A stretch of 64,000 bases of DNA. Origin: Bradyrhizobium retamae (GTDB lineage: Bacteria; Pseudomonadota; Alphaproteobacteria; Rhizobiales; Xanthobacteraceae). The position numbers were made by a program, and so were the translations under genes. This document shows positions 33,700 to 41,913 of this stretch, in pieces. The notes beneath the pieces are model-generated. The model was not told the origin of the DNA and made no database searches. It saw nothing but the letters and a program-made list of their open reading frames with translations. Within the stretch, counting starts at the first letter, position 1. Every line of letters starts with the position of its first letter. Location of the stretch: contig NZ_LLYA01000170.1 in NCBI RefSeq assembly GCF_001440415.1, forward strand, positions 1 to 64,000, in the 5' to 3' direction.

Positions 33700-36243
33700 A
33701 TGACTGAAGCACCTTTCTCACAGGTTGGCCCTGATCTCTTTCGCATGGGGTACAATCCGATCCCGATCATGCCCGGCGACAAGAAGCCCGGCATGATGGT
33801 CGGGGACGAATGGCGCCTATTCAAGGGCTGGAATGAGTTCTGCGTTTCGCGTCCCAGCCAGTTCCAGATCAATCAATGGGCGAAGTGGCCGCTGGCTGGT
33901 GTTGGCGTTGCGTGCGGCCAAGGCTTGATCTGCATCGACATCGACCTCGAAGAAGCCGTCGCTGCGCTGCTCGAAATCCTGCCGCTCTCAACGGTGCAGA
34001 AGAAGGGCCGCAAGGGCATCTCGCTCTTCTATCGTGGCAACACCGAGAAGATCAGGTCGAAGAACTTCCGCACGCCCGAGCGCGTCGGCCTCGTTGACCT
34101 GCTCGCTGAAGGCAAGCAGACCGTGCTTCCGCCCTCGATCCATCCCGACACGGGTGAGCCCTATTATTGGTGGACCGAAGGCACACTGCTCAATACCTAC
34201 CCGGAAGACCTGACCGAGTTGGATGACGACATTGCCGATCAGATCGCGGAAGTGCTGAAGCAGTTCGGCTATGATCCTGAAGGCGACCGCATCGTTGAGC
34301 GCGTTGTGGCCGGCGACATCCCTGAGACCGCCCTGACGCATTCGAGCGACTTTTACCGGAAGCTCAACGAAGACGCGCTGGCGAACCTGCACGCCTGGGT
34401 GCCGAAGCTTGGCCTGCCGAAGTGCCAGTGCAAGTTCGGGAACGTCTATCGCGCCGTCGCCCCGTGGCGTGCGTCGGGATCGGGCAGGGCGGTCGCGCGC
34501 CGTAACCCGAACCTGTCGCTGTCGAGCAAGGGCATCGAAGACTTCGGCACTGGCGAGAAATTCACGGCGCTCAACGTCGTGATGAAGGTCATGGGCATTA
34601 ACGATTCCGAGCGCGACGCGGCCGTGCAATGGCTGGGCGAGAATCTTGGCTATAACTTCGGCATCGAGATCGACCTGCGCAATCGGAGGAAGGAAGCAGA
34701 AGCCCTTGGGAAGGCCGCACAGCACCTCACGCCGTTGCCCGAGAAGATCATCCACGTTTCCACGCCGACGCATGCTGAGCCGCCGCTGGCATTGCGTGCG
34801 CCCGTTGAAGCGACCTATGTCAACAACGATGTGGCGGACGATGGGATCACCATCCAGACTCCGACTTGGAAGCCGACGAAGCGCGGCAACCTTGTCGGTC
34901 TGTTGGCCCCCAGCGAGCCCCCTGTGCCGGCTGTCGTGGACGCTGACGCGATCCCCGAAGAGATGGGCACCGAAGAAGTGCCTATCGTCCCGCCGACTAT
35001 GGACGAGCTTGAAGCCCTCTGCCGCGACGTGCCGGGATTGATTGGCGAAATGATGGACTGGATCGTCGGATGCTCTAATAGCCCGTCGCGTCCGCTCGCC
35101 CTGGGTCCGGCATTGACGTTCGTCGGGACGCTGGCCGGTCGCCACCATGAAGGCCCGACCGAACTGCGCACGAACCTCTATATCTGCGCTCTGGCGCCCT
35201 CGGGGTATGGCAAGGACCACGCTCGCAAGCGCGTCTTGGCGCTGGCTGAGAAGGCCGGTCTGCACACCAACTACATCGGCCCCGAAGACTTCCTGTCGGA
35301 CTCGGCCCTGCGCAAAACCATCGAGCGCCGGCCGTCGCTTCTGTCGATGATGGACGAGTTCGGTGGCTTCATTAACAAGATCATGGATCGCCGCGCCGGT
35401 TCGCATCAGTCGAACATGCGCACCATGCTTCTGAAGCTCTTCACCATGTCGGACTCGTCCTATCAGGGAACGGAGGGTGCGCAGGAAACCGCGACGCCGA
35501 TTCACAACCCGAACTTCTCGATCTATGGAACGTCCACGCCGCACGACTTCTGGCCGTCAATGTCCGGCAAGGGCATCGGCGACGGCTTCCTGCCGCGTTG
35601 GTTGGTGCTCACGGTATCGGGCGAGCCGTTGCGTGGCGTCGCGAAGACCCATGACCGGGAGCCGCCTGACCGGCTGGTTGAGTGGTGCCGCGCTATCGTG
35701 TCGCTGTCGCAGAAGGGCAACCTGCCGCCGTCGTCGTCGCGACCTGTACAGGCGCTTAAGGCCGGCTGGGGCAAGGACGCGGAAGCCTGCTATGAGTATC
35801 ACCGCGAACTGTTCTCAAAGCGCGCCAACGCGATGAAGAACGAGATGTCGGTGCTTTGGTCCCGCACGATGGAGATCGCCCTGCGCATCGCTCACATCGT
35901 CGCCATCGGCGTCAATCCTGAGTACCCGGTCGTCACCGAAGACAACATGCTTTGGGCGATCAGGTTGGTCGAGCTTTCGGTTCGGTCCTGTCTCATTGAG
36001 GTTGGCGACCGGCTCGCATCAACCGAGAAGCAGGCCGAATACCTGAAGGTCCGCCGCATGATCAAGGAAGCCGGCGAGTTCGGCCTGACCGACACGAAGC
36101 TGAAGGCGCAGGTCAACGGCGAGTTCGACCTGGCACGCCTCAATGCGATCACGACGCAGCTTCAGGAATCGAAGCAGATCGACCGCAAGTTCACGTCCGG
36201 CAAGACCGGCGGTCGCCCGACGTTCCGGTGGGTCGCATTGTAG
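33700..36243 (+). CDS. Bifunctional primase-polymerase with C-terminal DUF3987-like ATPase
   Basis: The 847-aa protein has an N-terminal Prim-Pol domain (LFRMGYNPIPIMPGDKKPG near 10; ICIDIDLEEA near 75 with the catalytic Asp pair) and, from about 440, a DUF3987/YfjI-type ATPase with Walker A-like LAPSGYGKDHARKR and Walker B-like LLSMMDEFGGF. The C-terminal 60 residues look like a winged helix (FGLTDTKLKAQVNGEFDLAR). It would synthesise primers and perhaps unwind DNA, completing a self-contained phage replication module. It is the last gene of the operon. Confidence 0.85.
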   Translation: MTEAPFSQVGPDLFRMGYNPIPIMPGDKKPGMMVGDEWRLFKGWNEFCVSRPSQFQINQWAKWPLAGVGVACGQGLICIDIDLEEAVAALLEILPLSTVQKKGRKGISLFYRGNTEKIRSKNFRTPERVGLVDLLAEGKQTVLPPSIHPDTGEPYYWWTEGTLLNTYPEDLTELDDDIADQIAEVLKQFGYDPEGDRIVERVVAGDIPETALTHSSDFYRKLNEDALANLHAWVPKLGLPKCQCKFGNVYRAVAPWRASGSGRAVARRNPNLSLSSKGIEDFGTGEKFTALNVVMKVMGINDSERDAAVQWLGENLGYNFGIEIDLRNRRKEAEALGKAAQHLTPLPEKIIHVSTPTHAEPPLALRAPVEATYVNNDVADDGITIQTPTWKPTKRGNLVGLLAPSEPPVPAVVDADAIPEEMGTEEVPIVPPTMDELEALCRDVPGLIGEMMDWIVGCSNSPSRPLALGPALTFVGTLAGRHHEGPTELRTNLYICALAPSGYGKDHARKRVLALAEKAGLHTNYIGPEDFLSDSALRKTIERRPSLLSMMDEFGGFINKIMDRRAGSHQSNMRTMLLKLFTMSDSSYQGTEGAQETATPIHNPNFSIYGTSTPHDFWPSMSGKGIGDGFLPRWLVLTVSGEPLRGVAKTHDREPPDRLVEWCRAIVSLSQKGNLPPSSSRPVQALKAGWGKDAEACYEYHRELFSKRANAMKNEMSVLWSRTMEIALRIAHIVAIGVNPEYPVVTEDNMLWAIRLVELSVRSCLIEVGDRLASTEKQAEYLKVRRMIKEAGEFGLTDTKLKAQVNGEFDLARLNAITTQLQESKQIDRKFTSGKTGGRPTFRWVAL

Positions 36244-36252
36244 GGCAATGAA

Positions 36253-36281
36253 AAAGCCCGCCGATTTGGCGGGCTTTGTTT
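36253..36281 (+). terminator. Rho-independent terminator ending the rightward early operon
   Basis: AAAGCCCGCC (36253-36262) pairs perfectly with GGCGGGCTTT (36268-36277) around a five-base loop, then GTTT. It lies ten bases after the primase stop. The following 80 bases hold GGCTGGCTGGC-type repeats and no gene. Confidence 0.9.
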
Positions 36282-36364
36282 ATCGAGTTGCCGTGGCTGG
36301 CTGGCGTTGGGCTGGCTGGCTAGGCGCTCCAGCCTAGATTGCTGGAATCGGTGACGGCAACTAG

Positions 36365-36742
36365 CTATCCTTTGCGTTCCGCCGTTGCAAGGGAGCGCAG
36401 ATCGACCGGCGGCGCGACGCCCTGACTCAGTTCGTCGAAGGTCTCGATGGCAACGCTCTTGGATGCACTCGCCGGTTGTTGCAGGGCGACTTGCGGCGGG
36501 AAATACTTCGCGGCAAAATTGTCCTTAAACCCATAGCCATAGTTCACGAATGCCGCGATCAGGATCACGACCGCGCCGCAGATCGCGGGAATGCGAAGGC
36601 TCCGACTGCTTTCCATGCTCTGCGAAGCCGCGTAGCACCGTAGAGCTTCAGCGCAAAGCGCGCTGTCGCTTGGTCCTAAAGTAGTTTCTTCCCCACTGTT
36701 TAGCGCCACTGCGAGCGCCAAGGCGTTGCCCCTGTTATTCAC
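36365..36742 (-). CDS. Single-span membrane protein, 125 aa
   Basis: From GTG 36742 (AGGGAG nine bases upstream) the protein has a hydrophobic segment (IPAICGAVVILIAAFVNYGY) near residues 58-77 with polar flanks, so it probably spans the inner membrane once. In phage, such proteins may serve lysis or exclusion, but nothing specific supports either here. It is the last gene of the 40.5-36.4 kb leftward cluster. Confidence 0.6.
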   Translation of the reverse strand: MNNRGNALALAVALNSGEETTLGPSDSALCAEALRCYAASQSMESSRSLRIPAICGAVVILIAAFVNYGYGFKDNFAAKYFPPQVALQQPASASKSVAIETFDELSQGVAPPVDLRSLATAERKG

Positions 36743-36922
36743 GATGCTAGTCTCCCTTTTCCCCGTTCGGTGATGCAACCGGGGTCCGTAATGTTCGCGG
36801 AATGCGTGTGTTTGGTTGTGTTCTAACGATTTCGCAATGCGAGGTTAGCGTCAAGATTTTTAAAGTTTCTCTCAAGGCGGCTTTTGGAATCTATCTAAAG
36901 AGAGTCGCTACTGCGAAAACAG

Positions 36923-36953
36923 CGGCGGCTTAAACCGAAGGGATAAGCCGCCG
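36923..36953. terminator. Bidirectional terminator hairpin
   Basis: CGGCGGCTTA (36923-36932) pairs with TAAGCCGCCG (36944-36953). A run of six T follows on the plus strand and GTTTTC on the minus strand. It lies directly after the transglycosylase stop on the minus strand. Confidence 0.75.
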
Positions 36954-36962
36954 AGTTTTTTA

Positions 36963-37391
36963 CTACCGATTTGACTGATACGCAGATGCCGCAGCCATCA
37001 CCTTCCGTCCGTACCCGGTGCATCCCGGCCTTGCATAAACGCCGCGCTGATAAAGGCTGACCCCTGCGCACCCCGATCCACCTTTCTCGATGGCGATCCG
37101 CAGGTAACGCATCCCGGCACGAATACCAATGTTGCAATCGTACAGATTCCCCGTGACACCAACGCTGCGCGCAGTGGCGGGCTTAACCTGCATGATCCCA
37201 CGCTCGCCAGCGCGGCCCGTCAGGTGGCAGTTGTAGCGGCTCTCGACCGTGACAACGCCGTGAGCAATGTGTCGCGGGACGCCGTGTGAGTCGGCGGCGC
37301 TGTCGATCTGCGACCGCAGGTCAGAGGCGAACGCAGGCAAAGAGGTAGCGATCACGGTCGCCAGTGCGACCGCGCTGAAGAGGCGCTTCAT
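36963..37391 (-). CDS. Secreted lytic transglycosylase (SLT domain)
   Basis: The 142-aa protein has a signal peptide (LFSAVALATVIATSLPAFA) and an SLT/goose-lysozyme-like domain: HGVVTVESRYN with the catalytic Glu (about 50), GERGIMQVKPATARSVGV, then YLRIAIEKG. Such small exported SLT proteins cut peptidoglycan, usually to help secretion or DNA entry; in a prophage it could aid lysis, although no holin is visible. Confidence 0.85.
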   Translation of the reverse strand: MKRLFSAVALATVIATSLPAFASDLRSQIDSAADSHGVPRHIAHGVVTVESRYNCHLTGRAGERGIMQVKPATARSVGVTGNLYDCNIGIRAGMRYLRIAIEKGGSGCAGVSLYQRGVYARPGCTGYGRKVMAAASAYQSNR

Positions 37392-37403
37392 GTACTTCCT
37401 CGT

Positions 37404-37748
37404 TTAGGCCGCTATGGCTTCACACTCGAAGCGACGGGCCTTGTCGCGGCGACGCTGGTTCTCTTTGTGCGTCACCAGTTCCAGATGATCCGCGTTCACG
37501 CAGCGGCGAACACGGCAGCGATGATCGAGTTGCTTGCGAGGGGGAATGGGACCGTGTTCGAGCACGAACATCACGATATGGACGGCCATCGTGCCGCCAT
37601 CGAGACACATGCGCGGATAGTCCTTCCCCCTCCCGGTGCTTCCCGACGTGGGTCCGGTCCACAAGTGGCACGGTGTATCGAGCGGCCCTTCGACCACCTC
37701 GACGCGAGCCATTACCTTGGCTCGGATGCGCTCTTTGCGAGGGCTCAT
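37404..37748 (-). CDS. HNH endonuclease
   Basis: The 114-aa protein carries an HNH motif: VHIVMFVLEHGPIPPRKQLD then HRCRVRRCVNADHLELVTHKEN (about 55-100), where DHRC, CVNADHL and the last His-rich segment give the metal site. It may be a homing-type or packaging nuclease; it is far from the terminase genes, so homing or DNA processing is more likely. Confidence 0.85.
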   Translation of the reverse strand: MSPRKERIRAKVMARVEVVEGPLDTPCHLWTGPTSGSTGRGKDYPRMCLDGGTMAVHIVMFVLEHGPIPPRKQLDHRCRVRRCVNADHLELVTHKENQRRRDKARRFECEAIAA

Positions 37749-37759
37749 TCGAGCCCCCT

Positions 37760-37981
37760 TTAGTGAGTGCGCTTCTGGCGCTGAAGGAACGCCTGAAGGT
37801 GGTAAGCGCGATTGTGCGGAGTGTCGGCGATCTCGGCCGAGACGCGGGACAGTGCCTTGCGGCGCTCTCCGTTCTCGATCCAGTGGTGGTGCAGTTCGGT
37901 GAAGCGATAGCCGCCTGCGGATACGCGCGGCGCGATGCGAATGGATACGTCGGTCAGGATGCGCGCGGATTGGATGTTCAT
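37760..37981 (-). CDS. Small phage hypothetical protein, 73 aa
   Basis: A basic protein with YRFTELHHHWIENGERRKAL and a C-terminal helix (HNRAYHLQAFLQRQKR). It overlaps the next upstream gene by four bases. No family recognised. Confidence 0.55.
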   Translation of the reverse strand: MNIQSARILTDVSIRIAPRVSAGGYRFTELHHHWIENGERRKALSRVSAEIADTPHNRAYHLQAFLQRQKRTH

Positions 37982-38220
37982 TTTACGAAGACACCCAGGG
38001 CGGCGAGTGCTTCGTCCACGATGGCGATCTGCTGCTCGATGACGAGCTTCATGTCCGGCACCATGCGCTTGACGAGTTCGGGGCGAACATCGTGATCGCG
38101 CTCGGCCGTGTTGCCGATATGCAGGCGGGCGGTAGCAGAGCCGAGCATGCCGAGCAGCTTGGCGTAGTATTCGCGCTCCTTGATCAGGTCGCGGACCTTG
38201 TCGAAGTTCTCAAGCTTCAT
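37978..38220 (-). CDS. Small helical phage protein, 80 aa
   Basis: From ATG 38220 the protein is mostly alpha-helical with likely coiled-coil character (LENFDKVRDLIKEREYYAKL; KLVIEQQIAIVDEALAAL). It overlaps its neighbours at both ends. A similar helical layout recurs in the 48954 gene. No function known. Confidence 0.6.
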   Translation of the reverse strand: MKLENFDKVRDLIKEREYYAKLLGMLGSATARLHIGNTAERDHDVRPELVKRMVPDMKLVIEQQIAIVDEALAALGVFVK

Positions 38221-38464
38221 TGTCGGTATTCCCCGTGGTCCCAAGTGAGTAGAGTTCGCGGAAGGCGTCGCGACTGATGTTCCTCGCATCAACCTCGACG
38301 ATGCCGGGCGGAAAGGCCCGGTCAGGATCGGGCAGGACGGCGATGCCGCTCATGTCGATCCCTCCGTCACTGAGGAAGCAGTGATGGTATTCGTGTTCGC
38401 GCAGATGGCCGGCGATCTCGTTGTAAGCGGCTTGGCTGATCTTCAGCCCGACGACGGTTCTCAT
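38210..38464 (-). CDS. Phage hypothetical protein, 84 aa
   Basis: Begins MRTVVGLKISQAAYNEIAGH and contains EYHHCFLSDGGIDMSGIAVL. The alternation of helix and strand suggests a small globular domain. It overlaps both neighbours by a few bases in the operon. Unrecognised. Confidence 0.6.
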   Translation of the reverse strand: MRTVVGLKISQAAYNEIAGHLREHEYHHCFLSDGGIDMSGIAVLPDPDRAFPPGIVEVDARNISRDAFRELYSLGTTGNTDNEA

Positions 38465-38712
38465 GATCCGTCGCCGACGCGGTATGCGGCGCGCAGCAAC
38501 GCGATCCTCTTGTCGGCGTGCGCAAGCTCCGCTTCGAGTTCTGTCACCCTCTCGGCGTGAACAGTTTCTGCGAAGCGGACGATCTCGCGAGCCAAGTCCT
38601 GCCGCTCTGCGGTGACGTATGCGAGACCCATCGCCTTCTGCCGCGCGTCGGCGCGAGCGACATACTTGCGATCAACGAAGGCTTGCGCCTGAATGAGCAG
38701 GGCGGGGTTCAT
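38461..38712 (-). CDS. Phage helical protein, 83 aa, coiled coil
   Basis: From ATG 38712 the protein has long helices (AETVHAERVTELEAELAHAD, then KRIALLRAAYRVG), likely a coiled coil. It follows the MazG-like gene by one base. Unrecognised. Confidence 0.6.
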   Translation of the reverse strand: MNPALLIQAQAFVDRKYVARADARQKAMGLAYVTAERQDLAREIVRFAETVHAERVTELEAELAHADKRIALLRAAYRVGDGS

Positions 38713-38713
38713 C

Positions 38714-39436
38714 TCAGTACGCCTTGCCGTGGGTGCCGAGACGAGCGGCGTTGGTGTGATCGGCGCGAGTGGCGTTGTAGGCGAGCTTCGCGGACGCGGC
38801 GTCGCCGAGACCGCAACGCTGAGAGCCAGCCAGATCGAAGATACGGAACAGCGCATCGACCATCTCGACGGTGAAGCCGTCGAACTGCGGCAGCTTGTCG
38901 TCGGCCAGACTCTTGCGGTGGGCTTCCATTGCTTCAGACAATTCGCTGACCGTGAGCATCAGCTTGGTCGGTACGACGAAGCGAGCGTTGCGAAGGTTCT
39001 CGCCGGTCGCCGGGTCGATCCACCAATGAGCGTTGGCGTTGTGGATGATCGCGGTCATCCAGTTGAAGCAGAAGCGGATGGCGGTGGCCGTGTCCTGCAT
39101 CTCGGCGAGCGCGTCGCTGGCGATGTAAAGTGCCTCCTTGTTGTTGTCGCCTTCGGAGAGCGTGTCGCGGATCGACACCAACGCGGTGGCGTAGCTGGCC
39201 GCGTCGCGTGCGTGCTCGGCGGCGAGCTTCATCGCGTGCATGGCCTGATCATCGGCCGCAGCAAGGCCGAGTTCTGCCTTGAACAGCTTGCGCAGGTCGC
39301 CCCAGCCGGGGATCAGGACGATGGCGGTCAAGGCCGTGAAGAGCACGGCGATCCAGAAGTGGCCGCGAACGAGCGAGTCGAGGACGGTGGAAATTCCGAT
39401 ACCGCCGATGACGAGTGATGCAAAGAGACGAAACAT
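38714..39436 (-). CDS. Membrane-anchored MazG-like NTP pyrophosphohydrolase
   Basis: The 240-aa protein has two N-terminal hydrophobic segments (LFASLVIGGIGISTVL; FWIAVLFTALTAIVLIPGW), a helical middle, and a C-terminal MazG-like region from about 160 (LMLTVSELSEAMEAHRKSLA, then FTVEMVDALFRIFDLAG, then YNATRADHTNAARLGTHG). The EVELADaxIRxxDLAG pattern and the RADH ending match phage MazG-like proteins that hydrolyse nucleotides such as (p)ppGpp or dNTPs. A membrane anchor joined to this domain is unusual. Confidence 0.7.
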   Translation of the reverse strand: MFRLFASLVIGGIGISTVLDSLVRGHFWIAVLFTALTAIVLIPGWGDLRKLFKAELGLAAADDQAMHAMKLAAEHARDAASYATALVSIRDTLSEGDNNKEALYIASDALAEMQDTATAIRFCFNWMTAIIHNANAHWWIDPATGENLRNARFVVPTKLMLTVSELSEAMEAHRKSLADDKLPQFDGFTVEMVDALFRIFDLAGSQRCGLGDAASAKLAYNATRADHTNAARLGTHGKAY

Positions 39437-39464
39437 TCTTGTGACTTTCAGGGTTCGGTGGTGA

Positions 39465-39734
39465 TCAGTTGAGCGGCTGGATGGTCAGGGCCGGCGGCAG
39501 CTTCTTCGAGACTGCGCGGGCACCTTCGGGCGTGACGCGGAAGACCCGCATCGAGCCGTAGTCTTCGCGGGGATCGCGGAACATCGCGCCCTTGTCGGCG
39601 AGACATTCCGCGAGCCGGATGTCCTCTCCGTTGGCGTGGACGGCGACCCGGTTGCGGCAGATCGAACGCGAGCGTTCAAGTCCGAGCGCGCGGCGAACCA
39701 ACATCCCTTCGCCGTGGGAGAGGACGGCCGCCAT
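39465..39734 (-). CDS. Phage hypothetical protein, 89 aa
   Basis: The middle reads RNRVAVHANGEDIRLAECLA followed by VFRVTPEGARAVSKKLPPAL, possibly a small winged helix. It overlaps the exported-protein gene by one base. Unrecognised. Confidence 0.55.
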   Translation of the reverse strand: MAAVLSHGEGMLVRRALGLERSRSICRNRVAVHANGEDIRLAECLADKGAMFRDPREDYGSMRVFRVTPEGARAVSKKLPPALTIQPLN

Positions 39735-40045
39735 TAGCGCACCGCCTTCGCGCGGCAGTTTTCAAACCGCTCGATCAGCGCCCAATTGCGGGTCGGCGGG
39801 ATGTGACCACGGAATTGCGAGCAGTCGCTTGCCGAGACCTGCATCAGGCGGATGGCTTCGGCGCTCTCGGTGTTGGCGAAGTATTCGCCGCTCGAAAGCG
39901 GTGCGACGTTGCGGTTGCGATCCCAGCACTTGCCGCCGAGCGCGCCCTGCTTGCACACCACGTTCGGCGCGATCAGGTCGTCGGAGGCGAATGCTGGCGA
40001 TGCCAGAACGGCAACGGCAGCGGCGAGGAACATCATCTTCTTCAT
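39734..40045 (-). CDS. Exported phage hypothetical protein, 103 aa
   Basis: From ATG 40045 (GGGAGA eight bases upstream) it has a signal peptide (MKKMMFLAAAVAVLASPAFA) and a mature part with two Cys pairs (VVCKQGALGGKCWDRNRNV; SDCSQFRGH; RFENCRAK) that could form disulphides in the periplasm. Role unknown; superinfection exclusion or lysis control are guesses. Confidence 0.65.
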   Translation of the reverse strand: MKKMMFLAAAVAVLASPAFASDDLIAPNVVCKQGALGGKCWDRNRNVAPLSSGEYFANTESAEAIRLMQVSASDCSQFRGHIPPTRNWALIERFENCRAKAVR

Positions 40046-40122
40046 CGAGTAGTTCTCCCAAACTGATGCACAAGCGCATCGTGCAGGGCACCGCTTGGAT
40101 GCCCTGTGGCGATGCGCTCGCA

Positions 40123-40509
40123 TCAGCCGAACAAGGCGTTCTGATCGCTGTGCATGGCCGGCGCAGCGGAGCGGCGCGGCTTTGCGGGAGTGGGGGCGGG
40201 AAGCTCGACGGCCTCGGTGCGCATGTGATGCCGCAGGACGTGAGCGGTCATGCCGCTGACGTTCTTCCGGCGCTGCTCGGTCTTGATCAGCACCTTCCGC
40301 TTGACGAGTTCTGAGACGCGAGGACGGATAGCCAGGACAGTCTCGCCGAGTTGCTTGGCGATCTCGTCAGCGGTCAGTTGGTAGCCGCGCAGCATGAGTT
40401 CGGTGACGGCATCGCGGAGCATCGAGGCGCGGCCCCCGATGCGTTCGGCAGCATCCTTGGATGCGCCGCCGCCCTTCGATCCCGGCGTGTTCGGATACTT
40501 CTCGTCCAT
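40123..40509 (-). CDS. Winged-helix phage regulator, 128 aa
   Basis: From ATG 40509 the protein has a polar, Gly-rich start, then a winged-helix region (ELMLRGYQLTADEIAKQLGE, TVLAIRPRVSELVKRKVLI) and a tail ending PAMHSDQNALFG. GGGAG lies ten bases upstream. It is the first gene of the leftward cluster, with an operator copy about 100 bases upstream, so it may regulate this cluster or replication. Confidence 0.65.
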   Translation of the reverse strand: MDEKYPNTPGSKGGGASKDAAERIGGRASMLRDAVTELMLRGYQLTADEIAKQLGETVLAIRPRVSELVKRKVLIKTEQRRKNVSGMTAHVLRHHMRTEAVELPAPTPAKPRRSAAPAMHSDQNALFG

Positions 40510-40604
40510 AGGCAAAGCTCTCCCGTTCGCCCGCAAGGGCGTTTTCCGATTGGCGATGTCGGTGGTCTCCCGACCGTGGCCTGCCGACTCGGCAAGCTCC
40601 CGTG

Positions 40605-40697
40605 CCTCAACGGATAGCGACGGACGAAAAGGAAAGCAAGAACTTTGTGAGGGATGTTGACGGATGACGGGCCGGTTTTGGTCAACGATCCGTTGAC
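40605..40697. promoter_or_regulatory. Operator cluster upstream of leftward cluster
   Basis: CAACGGATAGCGACGGACG lies at 40608-40626 (one base different from the switch-region 19-mer). TTGACGGATGACGG follows at 40657-40670, and the perfect inverted repeat GTCAACG-ATC-CGTTGAC at 40681-40697. These match sites at 25.9 and 26.8 kb, suggesting that the same repressor also controls this divergent region. Confidence 0.6.
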
Positions 40698-40762
40698 GGC
40701 CAGACGGAATTTCGGCATCGTAATTCGGCGTTCTAACGGTTATAGTTTTGACGAAAACCGAT

Positions 40763-40940
40763 GGGGGTTAGTTTCGGGGGTTTTGCCTGAAACTGAAGGC
40801 TCAAAACGGGTTCTAGGGGTTTCGGTTATATATATAGAGGTAATATATAGATCATATTTATTGGATGTAATTTAGTGTGATTTGCACCTTACCCCTATAT
40901 AGGGAACTGAAACCCTCAAAACCCTCATAACCCCCTTTTT
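40763..40940. other. AT-rich island flanked by G/C-tract inverted repeats (origin-like)
   Basis: An AT core (about 40826-40880, including TATATATATAG and AATATATAGATCATATTTA) is flanked on the left by GGGGGTT, GGGGGTTTTG and GGGGTTTCGG, and on the right by the palindrome CCCTATATAGGG (40893-40904) and GAAACCC, CAAAACCC, ATAACCCCC, which repeat the left motifs in inverse order. This is unlike any other stretch of the window and has no coding potential. It may be a replication origin or a strong divergent control region. Confidence 0.45.
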
Positions 40941-41006
40941 GACGGTTCGGGCGACGGATGGGAGATAATATGCAGAACGGACGGCTGACGGATGACTAGG
41001 AAGACG

Positions 41007-41861
41007 ATGCAGGGCTGGGAGCGCGCGTCTGAGGACGTTGAGATTCCGGGCGAGGGGATGACGCTCGATGCCTACGTGGCGGCGATCAGGGTCTCCCCAC
41101 TTTTTGCGGACGAGGTCGTTCGGCATCTGCATCGCAAGAAGCTGATCTGGATGTCGGTGCGCAGAGGACATGCCCGCATCTTCCCGGCGAGCCATCGACC
41201 GGCTCGCGGTCGTCCCCCGGCGGTGGACGTGAAGCTTCCGGTGCTGATCGACCCGAGACTGTTCGGCCTGTTCACCGACGTTGGACCTGCGGCCGTTAAC
41301 ATCGCCGTGCTGAAGTCCAACACGCCGAGCGGTGGCTGGATGGATCAGCCCCAGCTTCAGGCTGAGATCAGGCGCTCGATCGCGGTCGAGGCCGGCAACG
41401 TGATGGCGGTCTTCCGCCGGTTCATGGACGCCAACGCGATCCAGGTCGGCTTGGTGCGCAAGTTCCTGTGGCTCGTCTTCCCGGCGGTGATGCCGATTGT
41501 CATCGAGACGCAGCCGGAACTTGAGCAGGGAGACGCCCCCCTCGCGAAGAAGCTGATCCCGGTGCCGAAGCGTGTCGCCGCGAACCTGCCGGATGAAGAG
41601 CGGGTCTTCAGCTACATCCAGAAGGCGGGACCGGCCGGCATTGCCGCCTATGAGATCGTCAGGACTACGGCTGGCGTCCTGAAGCGCGAGCGGGTCGAAG
41701 AGGTCGGCACCATGTTGGAGCAGGGCGGGTTGATCTTCTCGGCTATGGCCCGCACGTCCGACCGTGGCCGGAAGGGGCTTCGGTACTTCGCCGCCGAGTT
41801 CGGCGAGCCGCAAGTCGGGTCCGATGGTCGGGTCTTGCCGAAGCTGGGCGTCGTTACCTGA
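41007..41861 (+). CDS. Phage hypothetical protein with winged-helix-like segments, 284 aa
   Basis: ATG 41007 has AGGAAG just upstream; ATG 40992, inside an operator-like GACGGATG, is an in-frame alternative. The protein shows two or three small helical/winged-helix-like units (MTLDAYVAAIRVSPLFADEV; FSYIQKAGPAGIAAYEIVRT followed by MLEQGGLIF). It may bind DNA. It begins a three-gene rightward run and lies next to the origin-like island, so a replication initiation role is possible but unproven. Confidence 0.6.
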   Translation: MQGWERASEDVEIPGEGMTLDAYVAAIRVSPLFADEVVRHLHRKKLIWMSVRRGHARIFPASHRPARGRPPAVDVKLPVLIDPRLFGLFTDVGPAAVNIAVLKSNTPSGGWMDQPQLQAEIRRSIAVEAGNVMAVFRRFMDANAIQVGLVRKFLWLVFPAVMPIVIETQPELEQGDAPLAKKLIPVPKRVAANLPDEERVFSYIQKAGPAGIAAYEIVRTTAGVLKRERVEEVGTMLEQGGLIFSAMARTSDRGRKGLRYFAAEFGEPQVGSDGRVLPKLGVVT

Positions 41862-41913
41862 CGGAGACCGGATCGGTCTCTTCAAGGCTGTCGATCCACG
41901 CGACCTTCGTCGC

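Noticed and set aside
33988..35544. 518-codon minus-strand frame
   Set aside because: Antisense shadow of the primase-polymerase/ATPase gene.
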